Shown: positions 7,741-20,207 of the stretch, piece by piece
Position numbering within the stretch: the stretch's first letter is position 1
Layout of the letters: each line of letters starts with the position of its first letter
NCBI GenBank assembly: GCA_021733945.1
Contig: JAIPJX010000026.1
Span: 1 to 41,870 of the forward strand
From: Verrucomicrobiota bacterium
Lineage (GTDB): Bacteria; Verrucomicrobiota; Verrucomicrobiia; Limisphaerales; SIBE01
Direction: 5' to 3'
DNA length: 41,870 nucleotides
Notes under the pieces: model-generated
The model's database searches: none
The model's input: only the letters and a program-made list of their open reading frames with translations
Told to the model about the DNA's origin: nothing
Translations under genes and position numbers: made by a program

Positions 7741-9406
7741 GTGATCCAAGCGTTTCAAGAAGATCTCCACGCCTGAAGGTTGCTGAAAGTTGCTGTAGAG
7801 AGATTTCTCTATCTCCATAGCAGGATTTCAGAGCATCTTTCACATCTTCCACAGCGTTGGCGTGATATGCCAATTGGTCATCAGCGAATTTTTGTAGGAT
7901 TTTCTTAAAATTACGATGCGAGACCTCAGTCAACGCAACACCCATGTCGTCCAGAAGCTTTCGGCCAATCAACATCGAAATGTAATGCGAGGCATAAGGC
8001 ATGAAATCTGGTGGGGTCGAAGATGTCGGGCGTTTCCTTTCATTTTCCACTTCCCGAAAAATCAAGACGGCAAGAAGCGCTTGGGCTGCATTCAAATCCT
8101 TAAAAATGTCTCCATACAACTTCCCAAAGTGCTCTTTGCGACGAAATTTTGCCTGATGCGGTCGTTGCCTCCAGATTGCCAGAACCGACTCCGCAACAAT
8201 GGAACTGGTAATGACATTTGAGCCGCCGCCCCCCTCTTCACGTTGGCGTTTGTATGTATAATCAAGATCGGTAATTCCGATTTCAAGTTGTTTTTGAATT
8301 TCGTCATTCGAACGTAGATCCCGCAAGTCAACAGGATTCTGGCTATTGGTCGCATAAGTGATGTCTTGGACAAAATCCTTGTGTGTCTCGGCAAGCTGAT
8401 AAACGCGAACCATGACATAGGCTGATTCTCCCACTATGCCGGGCAGCACACCATTCAATGTTTCCTGAATCGTTTTGCAAGTTTGTCCGCCATTGATGAC
8501 CTGCATGTTCTTGAGCTGAACCTTGTAGTCCGATTTTTGAAAGGCATTGTAATCAAACTTGTCACAAACCACGGTGATGCCGTTGTTGTAGAAGTAAAAT
8601 TTATCGGACCGTTGTGGGTCACAAAGCGTTTCATGAATGGCTGTGTTGACGCGATTGGTGTGCAGACCGAGGTAACGGCGAATATTTCTTTCAAGAAGCT
8701 TGTCGCCATGGTCATTAAACAGTCTATGAATCTCTTGCACTGAAACACGCCCGACCAAAACGCGCATGTAATTCATGTCCTCGACAATCGCCTGGCCATT
8801 CAAGGTCAATGTGGTATCAACTTTTTTACTTCTTTGCAGGATGTTGACTATGGAGTCATGATTGAAATGGACGAAGTCAACCTTGTCGCCGTAATCCTTT
8901 TTCGCCTCATCTATCCAATTGTCAGCCTGGCCCGTCCATTGCGCACCGTTGTTGCACAAAATAACACGCACATTTGGAATGTAAGCGTCGCGGATAAGAG
9001 AACGGACTTCTTCAATTTTTGGTGCTATTTTTTCGTTTAACGCGACTTTTCGGTATGGGTCAAACAGCACTTGTACGGTATCAACAGCTTTCTGGACACC
9101 ATTCTCTGGAAAGTTTGCATCGCCTTCCAGATCCTTCACCTTGTATTTGCCTTGGAAGATCGTGACTAAAAACTCCCCATCCTCTACCTCGCCGACATGG
9201 AGTCCATCAACACCGGCATCATTGCCGCCTTCGGTAATCAATTCAGCAGCCTCCTCTAGAGGCATCTCAAGGCAAGTTGAGATGCATAACAGCACAAATG
9301 CCACTGACTTTTTCTTGTTAAGATCATTGCCTTCCGGTAACCACTCGGGATGATCCTCAACAATTCCGGTGACCCGCTGGTCGATGATACTGGCGTTGAT
9401 GTTCAT
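7733..9406 (-). CDS. AIPR-family protein with nuclease-like N-terminal domain
   Basis: This 557-residue protein is called AIPR (abortive infection phage resistance) from the central motifs ERNIRRYLG (239-247), FYNNGITVV (272-280) and VINGGQT (303-309). The N-terminal part has GGNDAGVDG (60-68) followed by TIFQGKYK (82-89), the spacing of a PD-(D/E)xK-type nuclease core (Asp67 and Gln85-x-Lys87). A role as nucleic-acid-cleaving defence effector is inference. The start at 9406 is preceded by AAGGA at a suitable distance. The stop overlaps the brxHII start, so it is in the BREX transcript. Its DNA is visibly more AT-rich than brxHII and brxC, suggesting later acquisition. AIPR is not a core BREX gene. 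Confidence 0.88.
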   Translation of the reverse strand: MNINASIIDQRVTGIVEDHPEWLPEGNDLNKKKSVAFVLLCISTCLEMPLEEAAELITEGGNDAGVDGLHVGEVEDGEFLVTIFQGKYKVKDLEGDANFPENGVQKAVDTVQVLFDPYRKVALNEKIAPKIEEVRSLIRDAYIPNVRVILCNNGAQWTGQADNWIDEAKKDYGDKVDFVHFNHDSIVNILQRSKKVDTTLTLNGQAIVEDMNYMRVLVGRVSVQEIHRLFNDHGDKLLERNIRRYLGLHTNRVNTAIHETLCDPQRSDKFYFYNNGITVVCDKFDYNAFQKSDYKVQLKNMQVINGGQTCKTIQETLNGVLPGIVGESAYVMVRVYQLAETHKDFVQDITYATNSQNPVDLRDLRSNDEIQKQLEIGITDLDYTYKRQREEGGGGSNVITSSIVAESVLAIWRQRPHQAKFRRKEHFGKLYGDIFKDLNAAQALLAVLIFREVENERKRPTSSTPPDFMPYASHYISMLIGRKLLDDMGVALTEVSHRNFKKILQKFADDQLAYHANAVEDVKDALKSCYGDREISLQQLSATFRRGDLLETLGSHD

Positions 9407-9441
9407 ATTTTTATATCCTTAATTTGTATTCATTCGAAGTC

Positions 9442-9861
9442 TCAAGTCCCCATCCGTGTTACTGCCTGGTCTTGATTAGTGGCGAGGGGAGAGTGACGAG
9501 TGGCGAGTTTGCTCATCAGCGCATTCGTCATCTTGTTTACCTCGATTTGAACCGCCTGAATTTCGCGTAGTTTATCAGGACCTAAATAATTCAATCGCTC
9601 GGCAATGAGCAGCTGCGTTTCGACTTCCGCAAGTGAACCACGGGCAATAGAGAGGAAATTTCTGAATTCGGCGGTTGAATTTCTGGCTTGCCCCTCGGCA
9701 ATGTTGGATGGGATTGAAACGGCAGCTCGACGGAGCTGATTGGTTAATCCGTACAGCTCTTCTTTGGGAAAACCCTTTGTCACGTGGTAAACCATCTCCA
9801 CCAAATCCATGGATTTCTGCCAAACAATCAAATCCTTATAACTCTTAACTTGCATGCTCAT
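9442..9861 (-). CDS. Four-helix-bundle protein (S23 / Avd-like)
   Basis: A 139-residue protein of the S23 rRNA-intervening-sequence / four-helix-bundle family: SYKDLIVWQKSMDL, then the signature NQLRRAAVSIPSNIAEG and FRNFLSIARGSLAEVETQL. The start at 9861 follows GAGAAAGG; an upstream start at 9924 would read through flanking repeats into pglX and is rejected. The last residues (after about 125) are encoded by the cassette end and by a duplicate of the pglX 3' end (DQAVTRMGT), so the natural fold probably ends before them. Molecular function is unknown; relatives are found inside rRNA intervening sequences and as accessory (Avd) proteins of DGRs. Confidence 0.9.
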   Translation of the reverse strand: MSMQVKSYKDLIVWQKSMDLVEMVYHVTKGFPKEELYGLTNQLRRAAVSIPSNIAEGQARNSTAEFRNFLSIARGSLAEVETQLLIAERLNYLGPDKLREIQAVQIEVNKMTNALMSKLATRHSPLATNQDQAVTRMGT

Positions 9862-9917
9862 GCCTTTCTCGCCACTCGCCACTAACCACTCGTCCCTAGC
9901 CTTGTAACTGCCTGGTC
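9446..9917. mobile_element. Four-helix-bundle gene cassette bounded by direct and inverted repeats
   Basis: Direct repeats of 26 bp flank the unit, at 9446-9471 and 9892-9917 (22 of 26 identical, the last 11, ACTGCCTGGTC, perfect), exactly 446 bp apart. Just inside lie inverted arms: TTAGTGGCGAG...GAGTGGCGAG at 9476-9507 and its imperfect reverse complement at 9868-9892. The direct repeat is pglX coding sequence: both copies encode DQAVTR(L/M)GT in the pglX frame. The pglX stop now in use (9882-9884) lies in the right inverted arm, while the four-helix-bundle gene ends on what looks like the original pglX stop at 9442. No transposase is encoded. Confidence 0.7.
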
Positions 9918-12680
9918 GTACCACATGAGCAGCTTGGGATCTTCTTCGAGGACGTTGTTGGGGATCTTGTCGGCCACGGCGACGATGACGGCGTAGTCGC
10001 GTTCCTGCCAGGCTTTCTTAAATCCGGCGCGGACAGCTTCCAGGCGGAAGACCTTGAGTTTCTTTTTGACCTCTTTGTATTCCTCGAACTCCTTGAGCAG
10101 CGCCTTCTCGCGCAGCTTCTCCAGGTCGCCCGCTTTGTTGGGATCGGGCACATACCAACGGTCACGGGCTTTGGTCACCAGCGCCGGATCATCCTTGGGC
10201 AGGTTACGCAATTCTTTCCAGTTGGTGGAAAGGTAGGCGTGGATTTGCTCGGGCACCGGGCCTTTGCCATCGAATTTGATAAAATTTTGCTCTAGCAGCT
10301 CATCCAATTCGAGGAGCTTTTCTGTCTTTAGCCACCCACCAATTTCTTGCATAAATTGAGGTTTGAGTTCACCTGATGTTTGAGGCTTCTTAAGCAGTTG
10401 CTGCCTCATCCATTGGATGGCGGTATTTTCGTCAGTGATAAATAACTGTAGCTGTAGAACCTCACGTACAGTCATTCTCTTTCTATCGTATTCTGCAATT
10501 TGATCTGGTAGAAAATACATGCCATCACGCTCGGAGAAGCGCTGATTAAGGCCTTGATAGAACTCCGCCGCAGACAAAGGAACGGCCACCCCCCTTTGGA
10601 CGTGAAATGCGACCATCCGGTCAAACAACAGAAAGTTTTGGCGCTCCGAAATGATTTCAACTTTCCCATCTTTGGAAACAAAAACAGGAAGCTGGTTGAG
10701 ATGCGTTCTGATGAAATCCCAAACTACATCTTCGGTTCCCGCTCCAATCTCAAATTTCTTTTCTAGTCCATCTGTCGGTTTATATGCGGATATAACAAGG
10801 TCTTGATCAATGGCCCCAGCTCTATTTACTGCATTGAAAGACCGCTGCTGTTTATTGAGCACCCGAACATCTGCCACAACAAGCCCAGAAGACTCTATTG
10901 CCTGCTGTATCGCGCTCCAAACTGCATTCTGGCTGTTATGGAATTCGATGGTGATCCATCTCCCCGGCTTTAGAACACGAGAGTAAGTTCTAAAGGCTCC
11001 TAACATCATATTCGAATAGAATGCTAAATCCTTCTTGTGGACATAGTTCAGAACGCAATCGCTATCGACAAAAGTCCTCGTCTTAAGCCACGCCTCCACA
11101 AACATGTTCAGCTCTGCATATTGCAATGATTCTCCAAAAGGCGGATCTGTAAATATGTAGTCAATTGAACTATCTGGGTAATTCCTGAGATCGACAACAC
11201 TTTGGGTGGATACGGTCGCAGCCCGGTGAGTTTCTACTGAAAGAGACTTCAGCTTTTTTATCTTCCTCTTGAGAACATCAAATACATTTCGCTCAAGGTG
11301 AAGAGAGGGCGTAAAAAGAGTGCCCGAAACGCCACCGCCTCCGCCGAAATAGCCTTGTTTTCTCGAAATATAGTTATTAATCGCGGTTAAGCAGAATCTG
11401 AAAAAGGCCGTTCTTCTGTGTGAAGAGAGCGTCTTCCCCCACAAGTATCCATAAACAAATAGAGATCGCTTTGTATACATATGAGCGACATGCGATAGCC
11501 CAGATCCATTTATGAGTTTGTTGGTCTGCCGACCTGGGAAAAATTCATCTGAAGGAATGCTTGGCCAGTGACGTCCTTCAAACCTTTGATCAAATTCTTT
11601 TCGTTCCTCGGGCGTAACCGAGAACGTCTTTCTTGCCGTTCCCTGCTTTATTGTCTGCTCAACTAGAGCAAACTTGGGAGTGCTTACCATTTTTCCAAGC
11701 ACGGGATCGAACTCAGATGTAAATGGCCTTTCCAATTTTACCGCGCCAGAAGATTTCGACGCTGCTTTTCCTACTATCGTTCCGCAATCAGGGCATGGGA
11801 AAGATCCTTCCATCTTTCCATCTTTTAATGCGGCTTCCCAGAAAATGAACTCATGCGAACAGTTAGGGCAAAGGAAAACATCTGACCAGACGGCACTAAG
11901 CACGGTACCTTTTTGCTGACCCTGATAGAGCCATTTGAGTTTTTTTTCGGCACTCTCAATAACCTTTAATGCTTCCATGGCAAAAGAAGAGAGGGAGGAA
12001 AGGTCTGAGTAATTACTCGAAATAAACGTCGCAGCAGGTGAGAGGTCATTTAAAAAGGCTTTCCTCTCCCCTATGGTAGAGAACGGTACCCATAGCTTTT
12101 TCCCTTCGCTATCAATCTCTTCCTGCATAATCGAGCCATCGGGCTTGATTTGATAACCGAGGGACGATATTTCGTTTTTGTCACCACACATCTGTGCGGC
12201 AACACCTGCCATGCCAGTTCCACAGAAACCGTCGAACACAATATCCCCCGGCTTTGTGTAGTGGAGGATGTAACGCATGATGGCTTTATGTGGGACCTTC
12301 GTATGGTATGTGTGGGCGTTGTATATAGGGTCGTTTTTCCCTTCGCTCACATCTGCTGCAAACGGCTCACAGTGATATTGCCCAATAGATTGAGGCTTCT
12401 GCGCCTCCCACTCGGCAATGAAGTCAGCGATCCACGGGTTCGGGCAGGCGGTGTAATATGGCGGATCGCTCAAGTTTAGAATGTCTTCGTCGCTGCCTAT
12501 TGGAAAGCCTTCAATCTTGCGGAACTCCGGCTCTTGCAGCTTCTTGCGCAGCTCCTCGGTAAAGTGGGCGCGGCGGGCTTCGTCGTTCTCGAAGGTCATG
12601 CCGAGACAAGTCACCGGGCCGGAGGGCTTCTGCGGCTCTTCAAGCAGCGAGTCGAACAAACTGTTTTCTTTCATCTTCAT
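9882..12680 (-). CDS. pglXI: PglXI, BREX type 3 adenine-specific DNA methyltransferase
   Basis: A 932-residue methyltransferase that marks host DNA for BREX. Motif I is VFDGFCGTGMAG (148-159). Motif IV is IFTDPPFGESL (509-519). A second DPPY-like box, SDPPYYTACPNPW, is at 71-83. A zinc-ribbon (CPNC 271-274 and CPDC 296-299) lies between. The ATG at 12674 has better spacing to AAGGA than the one at 12680; either adds only two residues. The 5' end and last ~400 bp are GC-rich like brxC, while about 10270-12450 is visibly AT-richer, suggesting the central part was exchanged. The C-terminus ends in sequence of the neighbouring cassette. Confidence 0.93.
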   Translation of the reverse strand: MKMKENSLFDSLLEEPQKPSGPVTCLGMTFENDEARRAHFTEELRKKLQEPEFRKIEGFPIGSDEDILNLSDPPYYTACPNPWIADFIAEWEAQKPQSIGQYHCEPFAADVSEGKNDPIYNAHTYHTKVPHKAIMRYILHYTKPGDIVFDGFCGTGMAGVAAQMCGDKNEISSLGYQIKPDGSIMQEEIDSEGKKLWVPFSTIGERKAFLNDLSPAATFISSNYSDLSSLSSFAMEALKVIESAEKKLKWLYQGQQKGTVLSAVWSDVFLCPNCSHEFIFWEAALKDGKMEGSFPCPDCGTIVGKAASKSSGAVKLERPFTSEFDPVLGKMVSTPKFALVEQTIKQGTARKTFSVTPEERKEFDQRFEGRHWPSIPSDEFFPGRQTNKLINGSGLSHVAHMYTKRSLFVYGYLWGKTLSSHRRTAFFRFCLTAINNYISRKQGYFGGGGGVSGTLFTPSLHLERNVFDVLKRKIKKLKSLSVETHRAATVSTQSVVDLRNYPDSSIDYIFTDPPFGESLQYAELNMFVEAWLKTRTFVDSDCVLNYVHKKDLAFYSNMMLGAFRTYSRVLKPGRWITIEFHNSQNAVWSAIQQAIESSGLVVADVRVLNKQQRSFNAVNRAGAIDQDLVISAYKPTDGLEKKFEIGAGTEDVVWDFIRTHLNQLPVFVSKDGKVEIISERQNFLLFDRMVAFHVQRGVAVPLSAAEFYQGLNQRFSERDGMYFLPDQIAEYDRKRMTVREVLQLQLFITDENTAIQWMRQQLLKKPQTSGELKPQFMQEIGGWLKTEKLLELDELLEQNFIKFDGKGPVPEQIHAYLSTNWKELRNLPKDDPALVTKARDRWYVPDPNKAGDLEKLREKALLKEFEEYKEVKKKLKVFRLEAVRAGFKKAWQERDYAVIVAVADKIPNNVLEEDPKLLMWYDQAVTRLGTSG

Positions 12681-12706
12681 AATCCTTGGCTGGCGTCTTG
12701 TTTCTC

Positions 12707-12730
12707 AGCTTGGTCACTGGCTTAGTCACT
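12707..12730. repeat. 12-bp imperfect tandem duplication between brxC and pglXI
   Basis: AGCTTGGTCACT (12707-12718) is followed by GGCTTAGTCACT (12719-12730), two 12-mers differing at three positions, immediately downstream of the brxC stop. This resembles the short reiterated words flanking the four-helix-bundle unit, but it is short enough to be chance. Confidence 0.45.
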
Positions 12731-12731
12731 C

Positions 12732-17056
<4,325 letters not shown>

Positions 17057-17667
17057 AAGGTGCCCTACTAAAATAGTTGAGTAATTCAACGATCCTCGAT
17101 ACCAACAACTGTGGACACTACACCGGAACCGCTGGGGTTGACTTCGTTATCTAGAACACACCCAGACTTTTCGAGGGAGTTCGAACCCGTTCAACGACAG
17201 AGGGCGAAGCTACTTGGAATCCTTTTCGAATCCAAGAGGATTCGGATTGGCGCACAAGGCTGCAGATTTCGCCTTTTGACTCCGAGTTTAACAAAAAACC
17301 GCATCTATGAGTTTTGTTACGGAATTCTCCGACCTCCATCATTATCCGGCCAAATCGATCTTAATGTAGATGCCGGCCTTGCTCAGGTGTACCCGGAACG
17401 GACCCAGATTCAGGGATTTACGATAGATAAAACCCATAAAACTTTACCTCGCCCACTAATCTTCAAGCTGACTCGAGCACTTCAATACGGCACATCCTGC
17501 AGGAGTGGGGTGGACAAATACGGTCCTACCCCTCCAAAACTCGAAACAGTGCACTCGAAATAGGTGAACTGACCAAGTCGGGAATCCTTACAAAAAATCT
17601 TGAACAATTTCCAGACGGAACGACATGCGCACGGGGTGAAAGCGCGGCCTAAAGAAATCCATGTAGG
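17057..17667. promoter_or_regulatory. BREX promoter region with an inverted repeat
   Basis: This is a 611-nt gene-free stretch upstream of the BREX operon. The perfect inverted repeat GTTGA-GTAAT-TCAAC at 17076-17090 lies 20-34 bp before the brxF ATG and could be an operator. A second small hairpin, GAATCC-AAGA-GGATTC, is at 17228-17243. No BrxR/WYL regulator gene is present. A plus-strand frame at 17111-17563 lacks any recognisable motif and is not called. A convincing -35/-10 pair could not be fixed by eye. Confidence 0.4.
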
Positions 17668-18138
17668 TCACGGATTCGCAATTGGATCGTGAGACTCAAC
17701 GGCCTGCTCCACGAATCGGACAAAGTCCCTGTTCTGGAAATCCCGGAATTCAGCCCAGATGGCTGAGGGAATTGGAGCGGAGAAGAATTGCTGGACATCG
17801 ACATGAATCCCTTCCAACCGGATCACATTCGAAATCTCAGACGCGTGAAAGACGGCGTTCAGGTGGAGAATGAGGAGGCGAACGATCAGGCGTTCGTGTT
17901 CAGTGATGGGTTCCCGGACGAGGTCCACTTCCCTCTTGGTGATCCGGCTCAACGTCGTGTGTGTGAACAGGTTCTCCCAAATGTCCCGATGACTCCCGGT
18001 GAGTTCGATGAGCGTCGCGACCTGGCGCGCCCGGAAATTGTCGCGAAAACTGAGGCCCGTGAAAAACAGCCCGCCAACGATGCCGACGGTTTGAAGAAAA
18101 TCGAACCAATGCTGTCCCAGGAAATTGAAAAACTCCAT
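17668..18138 (-). CDS. Hypothetical protein with one N-terminal membrane segment
   Basis: A 156-residue protein that I do not recognise. Residues about 10-30 (FDFLQTVGIVGGLFFTGLSF) form a single hydrophobic segment followed by Arg-rich RDNFRAR, suggesting an inside-facing soluble domain. The remainder is helical, with HRDIWENLFTHTTLSRITKREVDL and an amphipathic LIVRLLILHLNAVF segment. The start at 18138 gives the membrane anchor at the very N-terminus; the ribosome-binding site is weak. It lies alone between BREX and a small conserved gene on the same strand. Similar one-helix proteins occur near defence loci, but no function is claimed. Confidence 0.6.
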   Translation of the reverse strand: MEFFNFLGQHWFDFLQTVGIVGGLFFTGLSFRDNFRARQVATLIELTGSHRDIWENLFTHTTLSRITKREVDLVREPITEHERLIVRLLILHLNAVFHASEISNVIRLEGIHVDVQQFFSAPIPSAIWAEFRDFQNRDFVRFVEQAVESHDPIANP

Positions 18139-18185
18139 TGAGGCCCATTATACCGCGACGGCCCCAATGGTTCCAGGGGCCTCCC

Positions 18186-18434
18186 CTACTCGATTCGATC
18201 GGGAATATCGACTTTCGCAAGAACGAGCGTTTTCCTGGGAATCGACACTATCCGTTCGTCCGGCCCGCAACCAGCGGAAGGCGGAAGTTTTCCAGTCGCG
18301 GCATCCGTGATGTCGCTCCCGATGATCGCGAAATCACCGGAATCCAGTTCAAAAATATCCGGGCACCCATTCAAGGCCGCCGTGCGAGCCCCGTTCGCGT
18401 GCGGATCCGGTCCAAGTCGTTTTAAAAACATCAT
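18186..18434 (-). CDS. Small conserved hypothetical protein
   Basis: An 82-residue protein (or 81 from the second ATG at 18431, better spaced from the strong GGAGGGG site). The core NGCPDIFELDSGDFAIIGSD, then a GCGPDERIVSIPRKTL segment, is a pattern I have seen in small uncharacterised proteins of other bacteria, where 'GCGPDERIV.IPR' is the conserved part. No catalytic role is known to me. It is divergent from the XRE regulator at 18562, with a 127-bp shared intergenic region, so the two are probably co-regulated. Confidence 0.75.
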   Translation of the reverse strand: MMFLKRLGPDPHANGARTAALNGCPDIFELDSGDFAIIGSDITDAATGKLPPSAGCGPDERIVSIPRKTLVLAKVDIPDRIE

Positions 18435-18561
18435 CCCCTCCAGTTCTTTAGGTTTCAGTCATTCGATCACTCTCGTATCCGGAAATCGATGAATACTCCG
18501 AACGCCTAACTATGACTATAGTGATCTGCTGTGTCAACCTGGATTTTGGTAATGATGCAGT
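18435..18561. promoter_or_regulatory. Divergent promoter/operator region of the XRE regulator
   Basis: The 127-bp spacer between two divergent starts holds a perfect 8-bp palindrome ACTATAGT (about 18514-18521) and the directly repeated word GTGTCAA, once near 18531 and again at the XRE start (18562). Such repeats fit an autoregulatory XRE operator. Assignment is positional. Confidence 0.4.
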
Positions 18562-18822
18562 GTGTCAAAAGATGGGATGCGAAAAGCGCTGATCACCGAG
18601 GTGATCCGCCAGCTGCGAATTGAACGGGAGAAGCAGAAACTCTCCATGAGCGCGGTCGCCCAACGCTCCGGGTTGTCCCAGTCGATGATCAGCCTTGTCG
18701 AAAACAACCATCGAAGCCCCACCCTGGACACCCTATTGCGAATCGCCGAAGTCCTCGAAGTCGATCTGGGGCAGATGATATCCAAATCGAAACCCATGGA
18801 ATTAGGACAAATTCACGAATAG
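18562..18822 (+). CDS. XRE-family HTH transcriptional regulator
   Basis: An 86-residue protein, almost entirely a Cro/CI-type HTH: EVIRQLRIEREKQKLSMSAV, then RSGLSQSMISLVENNHRSPT (recognition helix) and LDTLLRIAEVLEVDLGQM. The start is uncertain between GTG at 18562 and ATG at 18577, neither with a good Shine-Dalgarno; the HTH is intact either way. It probably represses its own and the divergent small gene's promoter through the repeats in the shared spacer. No partner toxin is adjacent. Confidence 0.85.
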   Translation: MSKDGMRKALITEVIRQLRIEREKQKLSMSAVAQRSGLSQSMISLVENNHRSPTLDTLLRIAEVLEVDLGQMISKSKPMELGQIHE

Positions 18823-18982
18823 ACTGCCGAGGCATCTCAACCATTTTCAAAAACGATCTGTTCCAATTGCCAAGCGATGTTTTCAAGGCTCCAACAGATT
18901 TATCGAAACCCGCTCTCAAGCAAAGATTTGTTTTTAAGAACCCCTATCCCATTGTGATGTACCTGAGAGTAAGTCGGCTTTC

Positions 18983-20203
18983 TCATTCCATACCACCGCA
19001 TTCGCTCAAATCCATACTATTCATCCCGCCACGACTGTATTGATTGAGAAGGTTCCAACCCTCCGTAACAAATCCGCACTGATTCGAAGGAATCGTCACA
19101 GAGAAACCGAACGGAATTGGTATTTGACCATGGGCACGGACATTGACTAACTCTTTGAATTCGTTCCTACCCAACTGCTTTCGGCTTATCAGCCTTTCGA
19201 TTCCCGCTTGATTCTGAGAACATCCGAAACGTAGTCCTCTATTTGAAAAGTACGCCGATGATTGTCCAAAGCACGCTGCAGCCGTAACTGGATCCCCTAG
19301 TTCACCAAACAGAAATCCGATTCCGTTGAGCGTGTATGCAAAACCGCGAGAATCACGAGTCCGTGCGAACACCTCCATTGCTTGTCGATAGCATTCAAGA
19401 GCGAGCACGTGTTCCCTGGATGATCTAAAAATGTCCGCCGTCGCTTTGAGCGCGTAGCCAATACCAACATTGAGTCTAAGATGCTCAAATAATTGAACCG
19501 CGAACAGCACCTCCTCAATCGCGCTCTCATTGTGACCAAGTTCCGAGAGACACTCCGCATGGCACTTGACCGCGTAGGCAAATCCACGAACATCATTATT
19601 TGCGGCAGCAATTTTCTTGGCTTCGGCGAAATAAACGAGAGCTTCAGAAAAGCGGCCAGAGTTCTTTAGTATTTGCGCGATTCCTTCCATAGCCCAGACT
19701 ATTCCACGGAAATCCTCCAACGATCGGAAAATTCGAAAAGCAGCTAAATGCTGTCTATGCGCGACTCGGTAGAATCCTAGAATTCGATTGGTTTCAGCAA
19801 TTCCCGCAATCACATAAGCCACTAACCCTGGATCTTGACACGATTTCGCGAGACACAACGCTTCCTTGAGTGTTTGGAATGCCTCGGTATAGCAGGATGT
19901 CTGACGCAGAAAACTGCCGTATGCAAATAGAGTCCAGGCCTGGCCTCCAGAATTGGCCGTCGCGCGGAAGAAATCGGATGCCTCAGCATATTCAACCATC
20001 GCTGAATGCAATCGTCCGAGGCGACGAAAACACTCCGCAGCACCGCGCGCAGCATGACCAGCTGCAGAAACATCACCCTCAGCCAAAGCAGCCCACTTTG
20101 AGATCAAACATTCCCTAAGATTTTCTTCATAGGACGACTCTTCTATCGGATTCCCACGAATTCCGGTGAACTCTCGCAAGATGATCGATCCAACTCTCGC
20201 CAT
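18983..20203 (-). CDS. TPR-repeat protein
   Basis: A protein of about 406 residues made mostly of tetratricopeptide-like helical repeats of about 40 residues, each with the G..(A)..Y.. pattern, for example LGRLHSAMVEYAEASDFF, SGRFSEALVYFAEAKKI, LGHNESAIEEVLFAVQLF and REHVLALECYRQAMEVF. The C-terminal 80 residues are not repetitive. ATG at 20203 is chosen because it lies 5 bp after the upstream gene's stop; a TTG frame to 20260 would overlap that gene by 53 bp. It presumably acts as a protein-binding scaffold with its neighbour at 20208-21683. No enzymatic domain is seen. Confidence 0.75.
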   Translation of the reverse strand: MARVGSIILREFTGIRGNPIEESSYEENLRECLISKWAALAEGDVSAAGHAARGAAECFRRLGRLHSAMVEYAEASDFFRATANSGGQAWTLFAYGSFLRQTSCYTEAFQTLKEALCLAKSCQDPGLVAYVIAGIAETNRILGFYRVAHRQHLAAFRIFRSLEDFRGIVWAMEGIAQILKNSGRFSEALVYFAEAKKIAAANNDVRGFAYAVKCHAECLSELGHNESAIEEVLFAVQLFEHLRLNVGIGYALKATADIFRSSREHVLALECYRQAMEVFARTRDSRGFAYTLNGIGFLFGELGDPVTAAACFGQSSAYFSNRGLRFGCSQNQAGIERLISRKQLGRNEFKELVNVRAHGQIPIPFGFSVTIPSNQCGFVTEGWNLLNQYSRGGMNSMDLSECGGME

Positions 20204-20207
20204 TGGG

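Noticed and set aside
179..9861. Reverse transcriptase plus Avd-like four-helix-bundle protein as a diversity-generating retroelement
   Set aside because: The RT has group II maturase features with an adjacent domain V, the genes are 8 kb apart, and no adenine-mutated template/variable repeat pair was seen.
17111..17563. 150-codon plus-strand frame in the BREX promoter region
   Set aside because: No motif, no ribosome-binding site; the area holds the brxF regulatory region.
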